Source of the DNA: Stentor coeruleus
Lineage: Eukaryota; Ciliophora; Heterotrichea; Heterotrichida; Stentoridae
NCBI GenBank assembly: GCA_001970955.1
Contig: MPUH01000436.1
Coordinates: 1-54,305, forward strand
Direction of reading: 5' to 3'
Length of the DNA: 54,305 nt
A program made the translations under genes and the position numbers. Each line of letters opens with the position of its first letter. Position 1 is the stretch's first letter. The notes beneath the pieces were generated by a model, which saw only the letters and a list, made by a program, of their open reading frames with translations, made no database searches and was not told where the DNA came from. Below are positions 40,710 to 52,900 of this stretch, piece after piece.

Positions 40710-41492
40710 TTATTCGACTACTTGTTCTTCTTTTCTCAAAAAGTCCTGATTAATTTCAAGTGGAGTTTTGATGAAATGATTAGGTTTCCAGAACTCAGGT
40801 GTCAAATAGCAGTAAGTCTTAGCCAATGCATCATAAGCCGCTCTGACGAAGTTTTGTGTTGACTTAGTTTTCCCTGATGTACTAGTATAAACATCACTAA
40901 CTCCAGCCAAATGCAAAATCTTCTTAGGAATAGGTGGGGCAACAACACCAGTACCTCTTGGTGCTGGGACAAGTCTAATCCTAACACTTCCACATTTTCC
41001 AGTAACTTTCATTGCCACGGTATGAGGAAGACCGATTTTATTCCCCCAATATCCTCTTCTTACAGGTACAATACTAAGTTTAGCTGCTTGTGCTGCTCCT
41101 CTTATAGCTAAAGGTGCTTCTTTTGCTACTTTTAGACCAACTCCAACATGACCTTGTTCATCTCCAACACAGACCACTGCTTGGAATCTTGTTCTTTGAC
41201 CGGCTTGGGTTTGCTTTTGTACAGGTTTAATGCGAATCATTTCTTCTTTTAGCTTGTCTTTGAGGAAGTACTCAATGATTTCGGGCTCTTTGATTGGAAT
41301 TGAATGCAAGAAAATTTCTTCGAGTTTGTTTATTTTTTTGCCTTTCACAAGACGACCTAGCTTGGTTAGAGGCACCCACTCCTTTTCTTTAGGAGGTCCA
41401 GCGTCTCTTCTTCCTGCAGGTCGAGCTCCAGGAGCTCTGTCAGGCTTGCCTCTTCCGAATCCTCTGCCACGTCCTCCTTGTTTGTCTTCCAT
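40710..41492 (-). CDS. RPS2: 40S ribosomal protein uS5 (RPS2)
   Basis: A complete 260-aa uS5, close to the eukaryotic norm. The start is ATG 41492 ([15 protein letters not shown]); three codons upstream are open but begin with GTG. A Gly/Arg-rich N-terminus (about 1-40) is typical of eukaryotic RPS2. The S5 N-terminal domain (about 80-150) has [20 protein letters not shown] and [20 protein letters not shown]; the C-terminal domain has [20 protein letters not shown] and [20 protein letters not shown]. uS5 sits at the mRNA entry channel of the small subunit and helps accuracy of decoding. Confidence 0.97.
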   Translation of the reverse strand: MEDKQGGRGRGFGRGKPDRAPGARPAGRRDAGPPKEKEWVPLTKLGRLVKGKKINKLEEIFLHSIPIKEPEIIEYFLKDKLKEEMIRIKPVQKQTQAGQRTRFQAVVCVGDEQGHVGVGLKVAKEAPLAIRGAAQAAKLSIVPVRRGYWGNKIGLPHTVAMKVTGKCGSVRIRLVPAPRGTGVVAPPIPKKILHLAGVSDVYTSTSGKTKSTQNFVRAAYDALAKTYCYLTPEFWKPNHFIKTPLEINQDFLRKEEQVVE

Positions 41493-42293
41493 TTTAGCCA
41501 CGAATTATATTTTTACCTTTAACTTAGAGATATTGAATGGGAAGATTGAAGAAAGTGGGATGATAGGATTTTTTAAGATTTTTATGTTAAGGAGGGTGAT
41601 TGATTATAGTGGGATAATAGAATGATATAGGATGTGATAGAAGAGGATTTATGATGAGTTTTGATTAGGATTTTATTTGGGTTTAGATTTGTAAGAAATT
41701 ATTATGATGGGATTGGATGGTAGTTGAAAATTTTTATGTTGGGATAATGAAGATGAAGTGGAAAGAATTGATATTTTAGATGGGTTAGGTTTTAAAAGAA
41801 GAGTTTTTGTAGTGAATTATAATGATGGGATAAAATTGTGTGACTGTGGATGCTAGGAAGGAAGATGAGCTTTGGAGGCTTAGATAGTTTGATAATACGA
41901 TATAATTAAAATGGGAAAGCGTAGGAATGATATTAGTTATAGAGTGAAGTATAGTATATTAAAAATACGATAAAGTTAATAAATTATTTTTGTATCTTTT
42001 ATTATTTTTACAGATTATTTCACTTAGTATTCAAACCTTTACATCTAAATATTGAAAAACAGTTTTCCATTTTACCCTATATATAATTATTTATTTTTCT
42101 CTGAGTTACCTCTAATTTATTTGTTATTTAAACTACTTGCCTAATGAAAAGCATCTCTTTAATAACTATAAAAACTTCAAAATTTTACTATTCAATTAAT
42201 ATAAATATAGTTTTATAATAAAACCTAGTCAAATCTTTCCTAGTAATTCAGAAATCATTTTAATAACTCAATGTATAATTAAATATACAATAA
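41493..42293. promoter_or_regulatory. 5' flanks of uS5 (minus) and the PH-papain gene (plus)
   Basis: A divergent interval of 0.8 kb. Bases 41510-41930 are G-rich and C-poor on the plus strand, that is, C-rich on the uS5 coding strand. Bases 42000-42290 are AT-rich. No RNA gene or ORF was recognised. Confidence 0.4.
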
Positions 42294-43232
42294 ATGGCAG
42301 AAGAACAACATCAACGCAGCAGATCCCAAAATTCAGATAAACTTGTTAATAAGTCAGGCTGGATTTTCAGGAAATCAACCGGAATTATTAAAAAGTTCAA
42401 GAAATGCTATATAATTCTTGAAAACAAACATCTGTATATCTACACAAACGACTTAAAAGTTCTTTTAAAAGCTATTATCAATTTCGATCAAGTTGAGAGC
42501 ACAGTAAGTTTTAATTCTAGAGAAAATGATCGAATAATTCTAAGATTCAAAGATAACTCCGTATATTTCGAGTTCAAGGGTCCTTCTGAAGAAATTTCTG
42601 AATGGTATACTCTTTTCTCTCAGCATATAAAAAATTCTTCCCCTACTAAAAACCCTTCATTCTTAGGTAAAACTCCAAAAAAATTTTGGAAATTCGACAA
42701 CATAAGCAACTACGAATTTATGCATTCAGCTCAAACAGGCGACATAATTCTCTTTAAAGGCCGTAGCAAAATCTGCTTAGCACTTCGAGGCATAATGAAT
42801 TCTGAATTTGACCACATTGGGGTAATTTATATACTAAACAATTTGATCTACATATTTGAAAGCACAAGGAGCACTGGGGTTATTTTGACTTCATGGACAG
42901 AGTTTATGGAGCATTCATGGTATAATATGTATTCAAGGATAGCCTATAGAAAACTTATTTTAGATAGAAATGAGTGTTTTTATAATCAAGCTCATGAGTT
43001 TGTAGTAGAAAGCGAAGGGAAACCTTATAAGTTGCTGAAGCTGTCTAATGATGATCATAAAGGGTACTTCTGCTCAGAATTGGTGGCAGAGTTTTATAGA
43101 AGGACTGGAGTTATTTACCACAATACACCAGCGAAGAAGTTTATGCCTAAGAATTTTATCAATGGATATGGAGTGAATATAATCCAGGGTGAGTTAGGTC
43201 CCCTGCAAGATATTAAGTTTAATGTTTACTAA
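42294..43232 (+). CDS. PH domain + papain-like (NlpC/P60, YiiX type) protein (312 aa)
   Basis: Residues 20-112 are a PH domain: SGWIFRKS, a basic loop (GIIKKFKKCYIIL), and the C-terminal helix with the expected Trp (EEISEWYTLFSQHI). Residues 143-300 resemble the circularly permuted papain fold of the NlpC/P60 YiiX/YebB group: TGDIILFKG, FDHIGVIY with His174, a Glu in FEST, and YFCSELVAEFYRRTG with Cys260. His and Cys are the likely catalytic pair, implying an amidase, peptidase or lipid acyl-transferase. The PH part would bring it to phosphoinositide membranes. The substrate is unknown; assignment of the catalytic half is by motif. Confidence 0.8.
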   Translation: MAEEQHQRSRSQNSDKLVNKSGWIFRKSTGIIKKFKKCYIILENKHLYIYTNDLKVLLKAIINFDQVESTVSFNSRENDRIILRFKDNSVYFEFKGPSEEISEWYTLFSQHIKNSSPTKNPSFLGKTPKKFWKFDNISNYEFMHSAQTGDIILFKGRSKICLALRGIMNSEFDHIGVIYILNNLIYIFESTRSTGVILTSWTEFMEHSWYNMYSRIAYRKLILDRNECFYNQAHEFVVESEGKPYKLLKLSNDDHKGYFCSELVAEFYRRTGVIYHNTPAKKFMPKNFINGYGVNIIQGELGPLQDIKFNVY

Positions 43233-44620
43233 TAATATCTGATATTACAACAATAGAAAAAGCTTGAAAGAAAGCTCAGGAAAAGGAAGAAGGGAGGATA
43301 AAATGTAGCTTAGTCTGATGAGAAAATATTTCGAAAAACCTAGAAATTTCAGACATGATCATATTAAAAGGTAACCTATACGATATGCATTCCCAGTTTG
43401 CAAGATGAAAAATCATATCAATCGAGTATTTTCAGAATACTTTTATGATTAAATCTCTGCATAGGCTCATTGTTTATATTAAGACATAGAAGATTACCTA
43501 AATGATTTGAAGGAATTTCAATGTACTGAGAAAAAGTAAAAAATAAAAGAAAATATATCACATTTCACTCAATATCTTCAGCTGATGAGTTTTATAATGC
43601 ATAAAGATATAAATTCCTTAGTTTTAAGGCTAAGATTTCATCAATTTCAAGGTCAAAAACTCCTCAAAATGCTGTCTGAAAACAAAAATTTGTTCTTTAA
43701 ATGATGAATAAATTTACTTATGGATGTATAAACCTATCTAAAATCTAAAAGATATAAGCTGTAAATTCATACACAAATTCCCATACACATATATGATTTC
43801 CTACCTGTTTTATATAAGCAAAGATATCAACATATTTTTGTTATTGAAATAAATCTTCCCATATAATTACAATCAAAGTTTATATATAAATTCTTTAGAG
43901 TACCATGTTAAAGTTATAAATTTATTTAGAAAACCATGGTGGGACTTGCTTATACGGTATAAAAAGTAGAAAATGACTGCCAAAAGTTATGACTTTCCTA
44001 TATAAAATTAGTAATTTGTTTATAATAAAGTCAATTAAAAAGTGTATCTTCATTATAAATCCACCTCTATTTTATAATAGCTCTTAATAATCTATGCAAG
44101 ACTCTATCCTATTTCAAGTAAAATATTACAGCCATATTAATATCATATTCATTAATGATGCTCATAAAGTACAATAACTCATAGTACAGGCTTCTGTTTC
44201 TATGACCCTTATTCCGAAACCAAAATTTATCAAGCTTAGCATTTTCAAACTAGCAATTAATTTTCAAATTGACAATCAAGAGTTCTAGTTACAGTTAACT
44301 CAATACTGGCACTTTTTGAAACCTTTTTCCTCAAGCAATAGATAAAATTGGTAAAAACTCAGTATGATTGATGGCCCAGCAGCAAAAATAATTAACTATT
44401 ATGACCATCTCCACCTTTTTTATATTCTATCTAAAATTGGAAAACCTATCTTGCATCGATATCTAATTTAGCTTTAATCATTCTAAATAGCAAGAAACTA
44501 TGAAGCCAAAGAAAAAATAAATCCTTGTTACCATCTCCTGTACATTAAAATACTTAGCATTGGTTATAAAATATATGCTATCATCCTCTCACTTGTATTA
44601 TCCGAGTATTAGCAATAGTT
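43233..44620. other. Gene-poor stretch, nothing recognised
   Basis: 1.4 kb of AT-rich DNA with stops in every frame. No RNA gene, repeat or coding relic was recognised. Confidence 0.45.
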
Positions 44621-45083
44621 CTAAAATTTTAGCGATTGAATTTTACAAATATTTTCACTTTTTTCTATAAAATCAACAGTATTCATGTAATTCCAGAACC
44701 TTGTATATAGTATTTTTTTATTGCCAGGATCTTCATTAAATATTATAAGATTATGTTTATGTCTAGTGGCAGTAACATAAAAATGCTTGAATTCAATGTA
44801 TAAAAGCAAAAGCTTGCTTTGGCCGATGAAAGTCATATTTTTGAGCTTAGGGACTTGCTTTAGTTAAGTTTTTAAAGTTTTTAGTTGCTGAGGAGTCATT
44901 TGGTGAATATTCGACAAAGTTCTCATTTTTCATTAAAAACTTGCAGACTGTGAAGAAATTATGCAGAAGAACCTCGTTGAATTCATGACCTTTAGCTACG
45001 AAAACTATTAGGCAGAAGGTATGAGCAAAAGTGAACTGGCGAGAATAGGCATCTACAGGTTGAGGCTCTGAATGAAGATGCAA
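44621..45083 (-). pseudogene. Decayed gene fragment, unidentified
   Basis: Two minus-strand frames follow one another and both look like real protein: 45083-44847 (KGHEFNEVLLHNFFTVCKFL, then ENFVEYSPNDSSATKNFKN) and 44836-44621 (FIGQSKLLLLYIEFKHFYV, then FNEDPGNKKILYTRFWNYM). A one-base shift near 44870 would join them; no 15-nt intron fits. The first has no ATG. This is probably the middle of a former gene. No family was recognised. Confidence 0.35.
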
Positions 45084-46133
45084 ATATCAATAAAACCTCT
45101 AAAAAAACTTGAAGGTTTTGCGAAAAAATTGTGAAGCTGACTTCACTAAAACTGATGATTTGGAATTCATTTTAAAGCAAGCTGCACAATGATATTATTG
45201 AAAATAACCTTTGGAAGCTGTGAAAATATATATGATGAACTTGTGCTTAAAGGTCAAACTGTGAAATGTTGTTTAATTTGCTAAGGTGCTATAAAAAGCT
45301 CTGAATTCGCTTAGTATGTGAGGTGAATATGCTATGAATATTGAGTGTTATAGTCTATATGAACAGTGGGATAAGCTTATATATTACTATATGAAAATAT
45401 ATAGTTGTATATATAAAATATGGTAGTCACATTTTATATTTAAGTATAATTAGCTTAGATATTTTTGAATAAATATAATTATTTAATCTTATTTGAAGAT
45501 TTGAAGAAATATGCTTATAAATATATCATAAAGCTTTAGAGGCATTGATGCTAAAAAAAAATCTAATGAGTAGGTTTATAAAATATTGTATTATAAATTT
45601 AATGATAGTGATGAAGAAGATGAGGAAGTTAAAAATAATCAGAAGAAAGTGAAATTTTTGTGAATTTTTAGGGTTGGGTGTAAGAAATTTAAGATAATTT
45701 TATGGAAAATGGTAGAATTTATAATTGGGTTTCGATTTGAGTGAATGCTGGAAGTAAAGTTATGCTTTTTTAGAGATTTCAGAACTTTAAGGAGATAAGG
45801 AACTTTTTCCCAATTATTTTCCTAAAAATCAGCAATATATTTCTCATATAACCGATATTAAATTCTTTGATTCAAGCTACTAAACTCTAATAATTATTCT
45901 ATCATTATAGCGAAAAATTCAATAAGAAAAAAAAGCTATACCATTATGTGAATTCAAATTGCAAAACTTGGGTTTTTTTAATTACAAAACTCACTTTTTT
46001 AACCTAAATTACAAATTCATAAGCAAATTGTGTTGAAGTTATATGAGTAAACAACTGCATTTAGTATTTCTTCAACTACATATGAATATAAATTAAGAAC
46101 ATCAGAAGTTAATGATTAGGTATATAAAATTTA
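45084..46133. other. Gene-poor stretch with a short acidic relic
   Basis: Mostly featureless AT-rich DNA. Bases about 45577-45663 (plus) encode an acidic stretch (NDSDEEDEEVKNNQKKVKFL) ending in TGA, with TAG just upstream; possibly the end of a lost gene. The region 45660-45770 is G-rich and C-poor. Confidence 0.3.
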
Positions 46134-46615
46134 GACAATCAGCTTTTATTTGGTACAAGATGCACAATTATAAATAGGCAAAGAAAAAATTGTAATATAA
46201 ATAGATGATTTTTATATATCTAAACTAAAATATAATTCAAAGAGTTTCAAAATTAAAATTTTGTTGTAATTGTGGAAGAGATAGTATTCGGTGCTTCTTA
46301 CAATTTGTTTCAAACAGGAACAAAGAAACTATCCATTATGTTATTAGAAAAATTTATCTTAGAAGCATTATCTCTAATGATTCCTGAAAATCTAACTACT
46401 CTACTTCCTAAATTAAAATTCTAAGCTAATAAAAGGGTAAAGCATTCGAAAAACTTTATAATATATAAAAACAGTCAAGCACATAGACAAAATATTGAAA
46501 CTTTGTCTGCTGACAATTGAAAATTGAAAAAGGGTAGCGACAGGAAATATCGATCTCGAATAAAATAGAGCTTTTGAAAAATTATGTAAAAAATTTTTAC
46601 ATGGACAAGGAATAC
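46134..46615 (+). mobile_element. Relic ISXO2/Merlin-like transposase
   Basis: No intact ORF, but two frames carry the catalytic landmarks of the DDE transposases of the ISXO2 (IS1595-like)/Merlin group. Bases 46180-46255: GKEKIVI, a stop, then IDDFYISKLKYNS, matching the typical IVxIDESxFGKRKYNxG with the first Asp. In the next frame, 46270-46395: VFGASYN, then a decayed middle ending PENLTTLLPKL. From 46438: VKHSKNF, QAHRQNIETLSADN, a stop, KLKKG, matching NHSxNFV...AHTQNIEsxW with the final Glu. At least six stops and one frameshift show it is dead. No terminal inverted repeats or target duplication were identified. Confidence 0.6.
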
Positions 46616-46924
46616 TTTAAAAAAATATAGAGGATCTTGAAATACTTTATAAATTTGTAAATAAAGACTATAAATAGTACTTTAATAGGTATAAATTATG
46701 CTAGTTAAGGTACCTAAATCAACCTTGTATTCAATATCATCCTCTAATATTCACAAAAAATCCTCAAATGATTCATCTAAAGAAATTTTGGCATTTATGA
46801 AGAGGAAAATAATTGATGATTTTAATTTGTGAGGAAGCCTTTAGCCAAATTAGGCGTTCTTAAAATTAAAGGTGTAGGCGAAAAGTTAATCCCCTAGGAA
46901 AATTTAAAAAATTCATGGTAATAA
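46616..46924. other. Upstream of the repeat gene
   Basis: AT-rich DNA between the transposase relic and the ATG at 46925; no defined promoter element was recognised. Confidence 0.35.
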
Positions 46925-49900
46925 ATGACGCAACTAATCATTCAAGCTTTACTATATCTCATAGTACTGTCTAATGGTTATTCAATTGAGATTGTTGGGT
47001 TTAACTTTGCAGTATAGCTTATTTAGTCACTTACCACATCGAGTTATTTCGATTTATACCTAAAATTAACCTCAAGCACAGAGAATCTAGAAAATCAAGT
47101 AATTACAATGAGCTTATATGATAACACAGCAACCCCACCAGCAGTTGTTTCTTATCTAAATATATCCTCTTGCACAACAGATTCATATGGAGAATGCATA
47201 GTCTCAGAAAATTCAATATCAAATCCAGGCACCTATTATATAAACTTTAGCTCAAGTGATGCTACATTAAAAAGTGATATTTTTGAAGTCAAAAAAGGAT
47301 ACAGCAAAGCAGTTCTATCACTAAAAGATACCCAGCCTTGTGCCTTATTCACATTCAAATTAGTAATTACAATTTACGACGAAAACGAAAACTTATGGAC
47401 TTTGACTGATGTGGACTACAAAATTAAAGACGGTTCAAATATCAATGGAGTCTTTAAAGATGTTACAGGTACAGTGTCAAATGGTACCAGCGAGCTTGAA
47501 ATATATTTTTCATCAGCAGGTTCTTATTCACTATATCTTGATTGTGGGAAAATTACATCAGAAAAACTTTCAATGGAAGTTTCAAGTAACATTTTGAAAT
47601 TTGAGATGGTAGCTCCAACTGTAACAATAATATAGAAATTAACAACAAGCAAGGACTTCTCAGCTGAAGTTGGTGTTTACGATTCTACAGGTACTAACCT
47701 TGCAAGTGGGACTCTAAACTCAGCAATATCACTTACACTAAGCCCTGATACCAGTATCAAAGGTACAACCAAAACGCAAATCATCAACGGCAAAGCTTCA
47801 TTCTCAGAACTTTTTATATCAAGTACTGGAACTTATAACCTAACAGCCACCCTTCCTAACACTGATCCAATAACTTTTTCAACCCAACTTATAGTTGAGT
47901 CTCCAGTAGCTACATCATTTTCTATAACCCAACCAACATCAGAACCATCAGCGAATTTCAATATGACTATAAAAGTTCAAATAAAAGATCAAGCCGATGC
48001 AGTCTATACAAGTTCTTCAGTTGTAACCTTAACATCAACAGAAACTTTTACAGGGTCAAGCGACCAGACAACAATTGATGGAACGGCAACTTTTTCTATA
48101 TTTTTCAGTACCCCAGGGACGAAAAATTTAACTTTTACTTGTGGGACAGTAACAAAGACTATAACCCAAAATGTTTTAACTCAGAAACTTCTAACAAAAT
48201 TAACTCAGACTCCGAAATATAATGATGATATTTTTGATATTACAGTTGGGGTATATAATCATGAAGGAAGTGAATTAGATACAACAAATAGTGTCTATAA
48301 TATAGCTGTGAGTATATCAACAGGAGGTGTCTTAGAAGGTATAACAACTATGAACACAGTATCAGGTGAAGCAAAATTTGCTAACCTTAAAATAGTCACT
48401 GCAGGTGAATATACTTTAACTTTTACTAGTACTAATATAGATTCTGCTAATGAAAAATTCGTTATTGAAGCTTTAACTTTGACAACTTTAGAAATCTCTG
48501 TTGAGACTACAGCTACAGTTTTCTTTGATTTTAACATAACAATTAAAGGCAAAGACCAGAAATCACAACTTATTACTGAAGATGCGACAGTCAATTTGAC
48601 TTCGAGTTTAGGGTTATTAGGAGAGACTACAGGGGTATTGAAATCAGGGGTTTTAACACTTAAAAGCTATTTTACTCAATCTGGGACTTCAACTTTAAAA
48701 GCTACTTCTGGAACTTTAGCTTCAGAATCAGTTGAAGTTGTTGTTTCGGACCTTTTGTTATCTATGATTATTGAAGATTTTATAGTAATTTATATATAGA
48801 CAACAACAGATAACTATTTTTATATAACCCTTGCTTTAATGGATAAAGCAAAAACAAACTATGAATCAAAGAACGGGGTTTACACTTTAGAAGTAAAATT
48901 AGACACCACTAGTGAAAACTATGGAACTTGGAATGCTAAAGATATCAAAAAAGGTTTCCATGGGTTTTCAAACCTAGTCATTCTAACCCCAGGAACCTAC
49001 AGTTTTATAGCAGAAGTTACTGAGCAGAATTCCGGATATAAATTCACATATAAAGATTCAAAAACATATACAATCACTCAAGAAGCAGCTGATATCCCAT
49101 CTCAATTCAACGAGCTCCATACATTACAAGCAGAATCATCATTTACGTCAACAGCTTATTTCAGCAAAGAAGTTGAAGTAAAGCTCTTAGACTTAAATAA
49201 TGAACCTTGGAATAAAAGCACAATAGTAACAGTAGTCTCGTCAATACCATTTCTTGGTAGTGATATAGTTATAACCTCATCAGGAACCGCAAAATTCTCT
49301 TTAACCTTCAAAACCTCAGGGACAGGAACTTTACATTTCAATACTGATAATATCCAAAGCCAGAATACAACTTTTACTATAAACCCTTTAACTTTAACAT
49401 TATCAACAACCCCAACTATAGATGTATCAAGTAACAAAGTTGATTTATCTTTAAACATAACTGATTCATCATTAAAAANACATTTCAATACTGATAATAT
49501 CCAAAGCCAGAATACAACTTTTACTATAAACCCTTTAACTTTAGCATTATCAACAACCCCAACTATAGATGTATCAAGTAACAAAGTTGATTTATCTTTA
49601 AACATAACTGATTCATCATTAAAAACTCTTGAATCACATAATGATTTCAAAGCTATTGTGTCTATAAAAGATGGGAAACTTTTAGGGTTGACTGAAAAAA
49701 CTTTTACAACAGGGCAAGTGATATTTGAGAATTTGGTCTTAGGAACAGCAGGGGTATTTGCATTTAAAGTTGATGTTTATGATATAGATAATAATCAAAG
49801 TTTAGGTAGTACTGAAAGTGAGAATATAACTTTAACAGCTGATCAGGCACATGTGCCAAGTGAGTTACAAGTGCTTACAAAAGTTAATCTTGCTGCTGAA

Positions 49901-52900
49901 TCTGAAGTCACAGCTTTTTTCGACTTCCAAGTCCAAGTTAAAGCACTTGATCAACTTGATGAAGTTATGAAATCCTCAAACTTCACAGCAAGTATTTATT
50001 CTGACCTTCCAATAATTGGTTCTAAAATCCTCTCTTTAGATAAAGGTCAGAGTAGTTTTACCCTCTACACAACAGCAACAGGCCTGGTAGATTTAATCAT
50101 AACAGTCTGTGAAATCTCAGAAACCATAAAATTGACATCAAAAAATTTAGTTTCAAAAATTTACCCAACATCTTATATTGTAAATTCCATATAGACAAAC
50201 GATGCTAATTATTTCGATATCGCAGTTGGAGTCAGTAATTCTCAAGGTCTTATTGAAAGTAGCCATGGATCTTATAATTTTACCTTAAGCCTGACAACAA
50301 AAGATAAACTTTATGGGACAACTCAATTACAATCATCAAATGGTTGGGGGAATTTTACTAATATTGTTGCCACAGTTCCAGGGACTTTTAAGTTCATAGC
50401 TAAAGTTGAAGAAAAGTCTTCTGGGTTGACCTTTGAAGTTACTTCTAAAGAAGAATATACAATAACTGAAGCACAAGCTAATGTTCCAAGCAATATCGAT
50501 AAATTAGATACTTTAGAAATAAAAGTTATAAATTCAACAATAACAGCTTATTTCAATTTCGATGTTGAAGTGTTGCTTAAAGATCAAATTGGAAGATTAT
50601 GGGAAGATGAATGCGATATATCCTTAACAGCAAATACTAGTATTTATGGGACAACATTAGTTAAAGCTAAAGGAGGAAGTGCATATTTTTCAGTATATAC
50701 AGCTAATTGGGGTGCAATAAAAATCACAGCTCATTCATGTTCACAGATTTCAGTGACAACCGAAATTATGGTTAAAAACCTAACAGCAAAAATTGGGGCT
50801 GTTGATAAAATTGTGATGTTTATTTAGGGAAATGTGTCAAATAGTTTTGATGTTGAAGTCGGGATTTATGATACTTTTGGGGAAAATTTAGAAATTAAAC
50901 ATGGGGATTTTGAAGTTAGTTTAGAAATTAACCCTAAAGGAACACTTGTGGGTACAAAAACTTTGAAAGCTGAGAATGGTGTTGCGTATTTTAAGAATAT
51001 TGTTATTGGTACTGAAGGCCAGTATAATTTTGTTGTTAAAATTGTGGATATGGATATGGAAGCACAGATAATTGAATTAGCTGGATCAGAGTATTTTGGT
51101 ATAACTAAAGATAATGCGCATATGCCTTTAGAATTACAAGAGTTAGTAGAAACTGAAGTTTCTGTATCATCATGGACACCAACAGCTTACTTTACTTTTA
51201 CCATAACTGTAGACCTTAAAGATCAGCTAAATGATTATTATCAAAAAGGATGTGAAGTTGTTTTAGCTAGTTCAACTGATATTCATGGAACTACTTATCA
51301 CAATACTAAAACAGGTAGTTCATCTTTCCAAATATACTCTAAAACCCCAGGTGATATTTCTTTAATAGTCACTTCATGTAGCCAGCAATCAGAAACAGTC
51401 AACATAACAGTCAAAGCTCTTTCTGTATCAGTTGATGTTGAAAGCCATATAGTAACTTTTATATAGGAAAGTGATTCAAATTATTTCGATGCTAGTGTAG
51501 CTTTAATGGACTCTACAAAACAATTCACTGAAAAAGATAATGGAAAATACTTAATTGTCTTAAGTTTATCACCAGAAGGTCTACTTTCTGGTAAAACCTC
51601 AGCTGAAGCTATAAATGGTAAATACCCATTTGAACGTTTAACAATACTATCAGTAGGAACATTCAACTTCCAAATCACAGTTTCAGATGCAAACACAAAC
51701 GATGTTATAAACTCTGTTCTCAGTACAAACAATTACCTTATAACAAACAAAACAGCAGCTATTCCTGGAAATTTATTACAAATAAGTGATATTGATATAA
51801 AAGCTCCAGAATTAGTCACAGTCTTTGAAGATTTTTCAGTTAATGTTACTATAATGGATCAACAAGGAAATTTATGGGGTGATGAATGTACTGTTGTTAT
51901 AAATGCTAATATGACTATAAGTGGTGAGACAAAACAAATATCTAAAAATGGAACTTTTGCTTTTGATATATATTTTACTGAAACTGGTACAGTTTCACTT
52001 ACTGTTTTGACTTGTGATTCAATGACTTCATCTTTTGTTATGACATTGTTGCCTTGTTCACAGAAAGTTAATGTTGTTGAGCATATTGTATAAGATATTT
52101 AGGCTAATGATTCAAATTATTTCGAAGTAACTGTTGGGATTTATGACTACTCAGGGGAAAATTTGTTAGAAAAATATGGGACTTTTGATACAAGCTTGTA
52201 TTTAGTGCCTGAAGGAAAACTTGCAGGGAAAGCTAATGGGAAAACAAGAAAAGGGCAGAAGTATTTTTCACCAATAACAATTCTCACTCCAGGGAGCTTC
52301 CAATTTGCTGTTAATACAAGTGAACAGGCTAGTGGGGTTATGCCAACAAATTCACCTTTGGTCTTAGATGGTATTTATAATATTACAGAAGAAAATGCTT
52401 TTATTCCTCAGAACATGCTCACTTTGAGCTATATGAATATAACTTCAGACCAGCAGAACCCAACCGCATTTTTCTATTTTAATATTGAAGTCTTGCTTTT
52501 TGATCAGATAAACAGCACGTGGTACCCTGATTGCAATGTGAGCTTAAGTGCAGATTCTGAGATTTTTAGTTATGACCAGTCTGAAACCATTGAAGGTTTA
52601 GCTGTTCAGGGTGTTGCTAATTTCACTGTTTATTTGAAAAAACCTGGACTGACAATAATCACTGCAACTACAGATTCTGGTCTTACAGCTGATATATCTG
52701 TAACTGTTTTGAAGGAAAAACAAAAGATAGAAATCACCCCTTATATTGTAAAAATTATATAGAAAAGCGACTCAAATTACTTCGATGTTCAAGTTGGGAT
52801 CTATGACTATAACGGGACTAATCTTGAAAGTTCAAATGGGAACTATAAAGTGGACTTGTATTTAACAAAAAACGGAACAATGCTTGGTAATCTGACTAAA

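Noticed and set aside
47409..47597. Small ORFs in other frames within the repeat gene, also at 48295-48594, 49156-49650 and 51481-51732.
   Set aside because: Shadows of the repeat-coding exons.
49333..49625. A genuine extra protein repeat in the large surface protein.
   Set aside because: The step is 147 bp with an N inside a codon and near-complete identity, unlike the diverged 205-aa units; it is an assembly overlap.
47621..52762. In-frame TAG/TAA codons between repeat ORFs as recoding (stop read as amino acid) or as separate genes.
   Set aside because: Every such stop lies inside a 15-nt GT...AG segment with A at position 10, and its removal keeps frame and repeat alignment; introns explain all of them.
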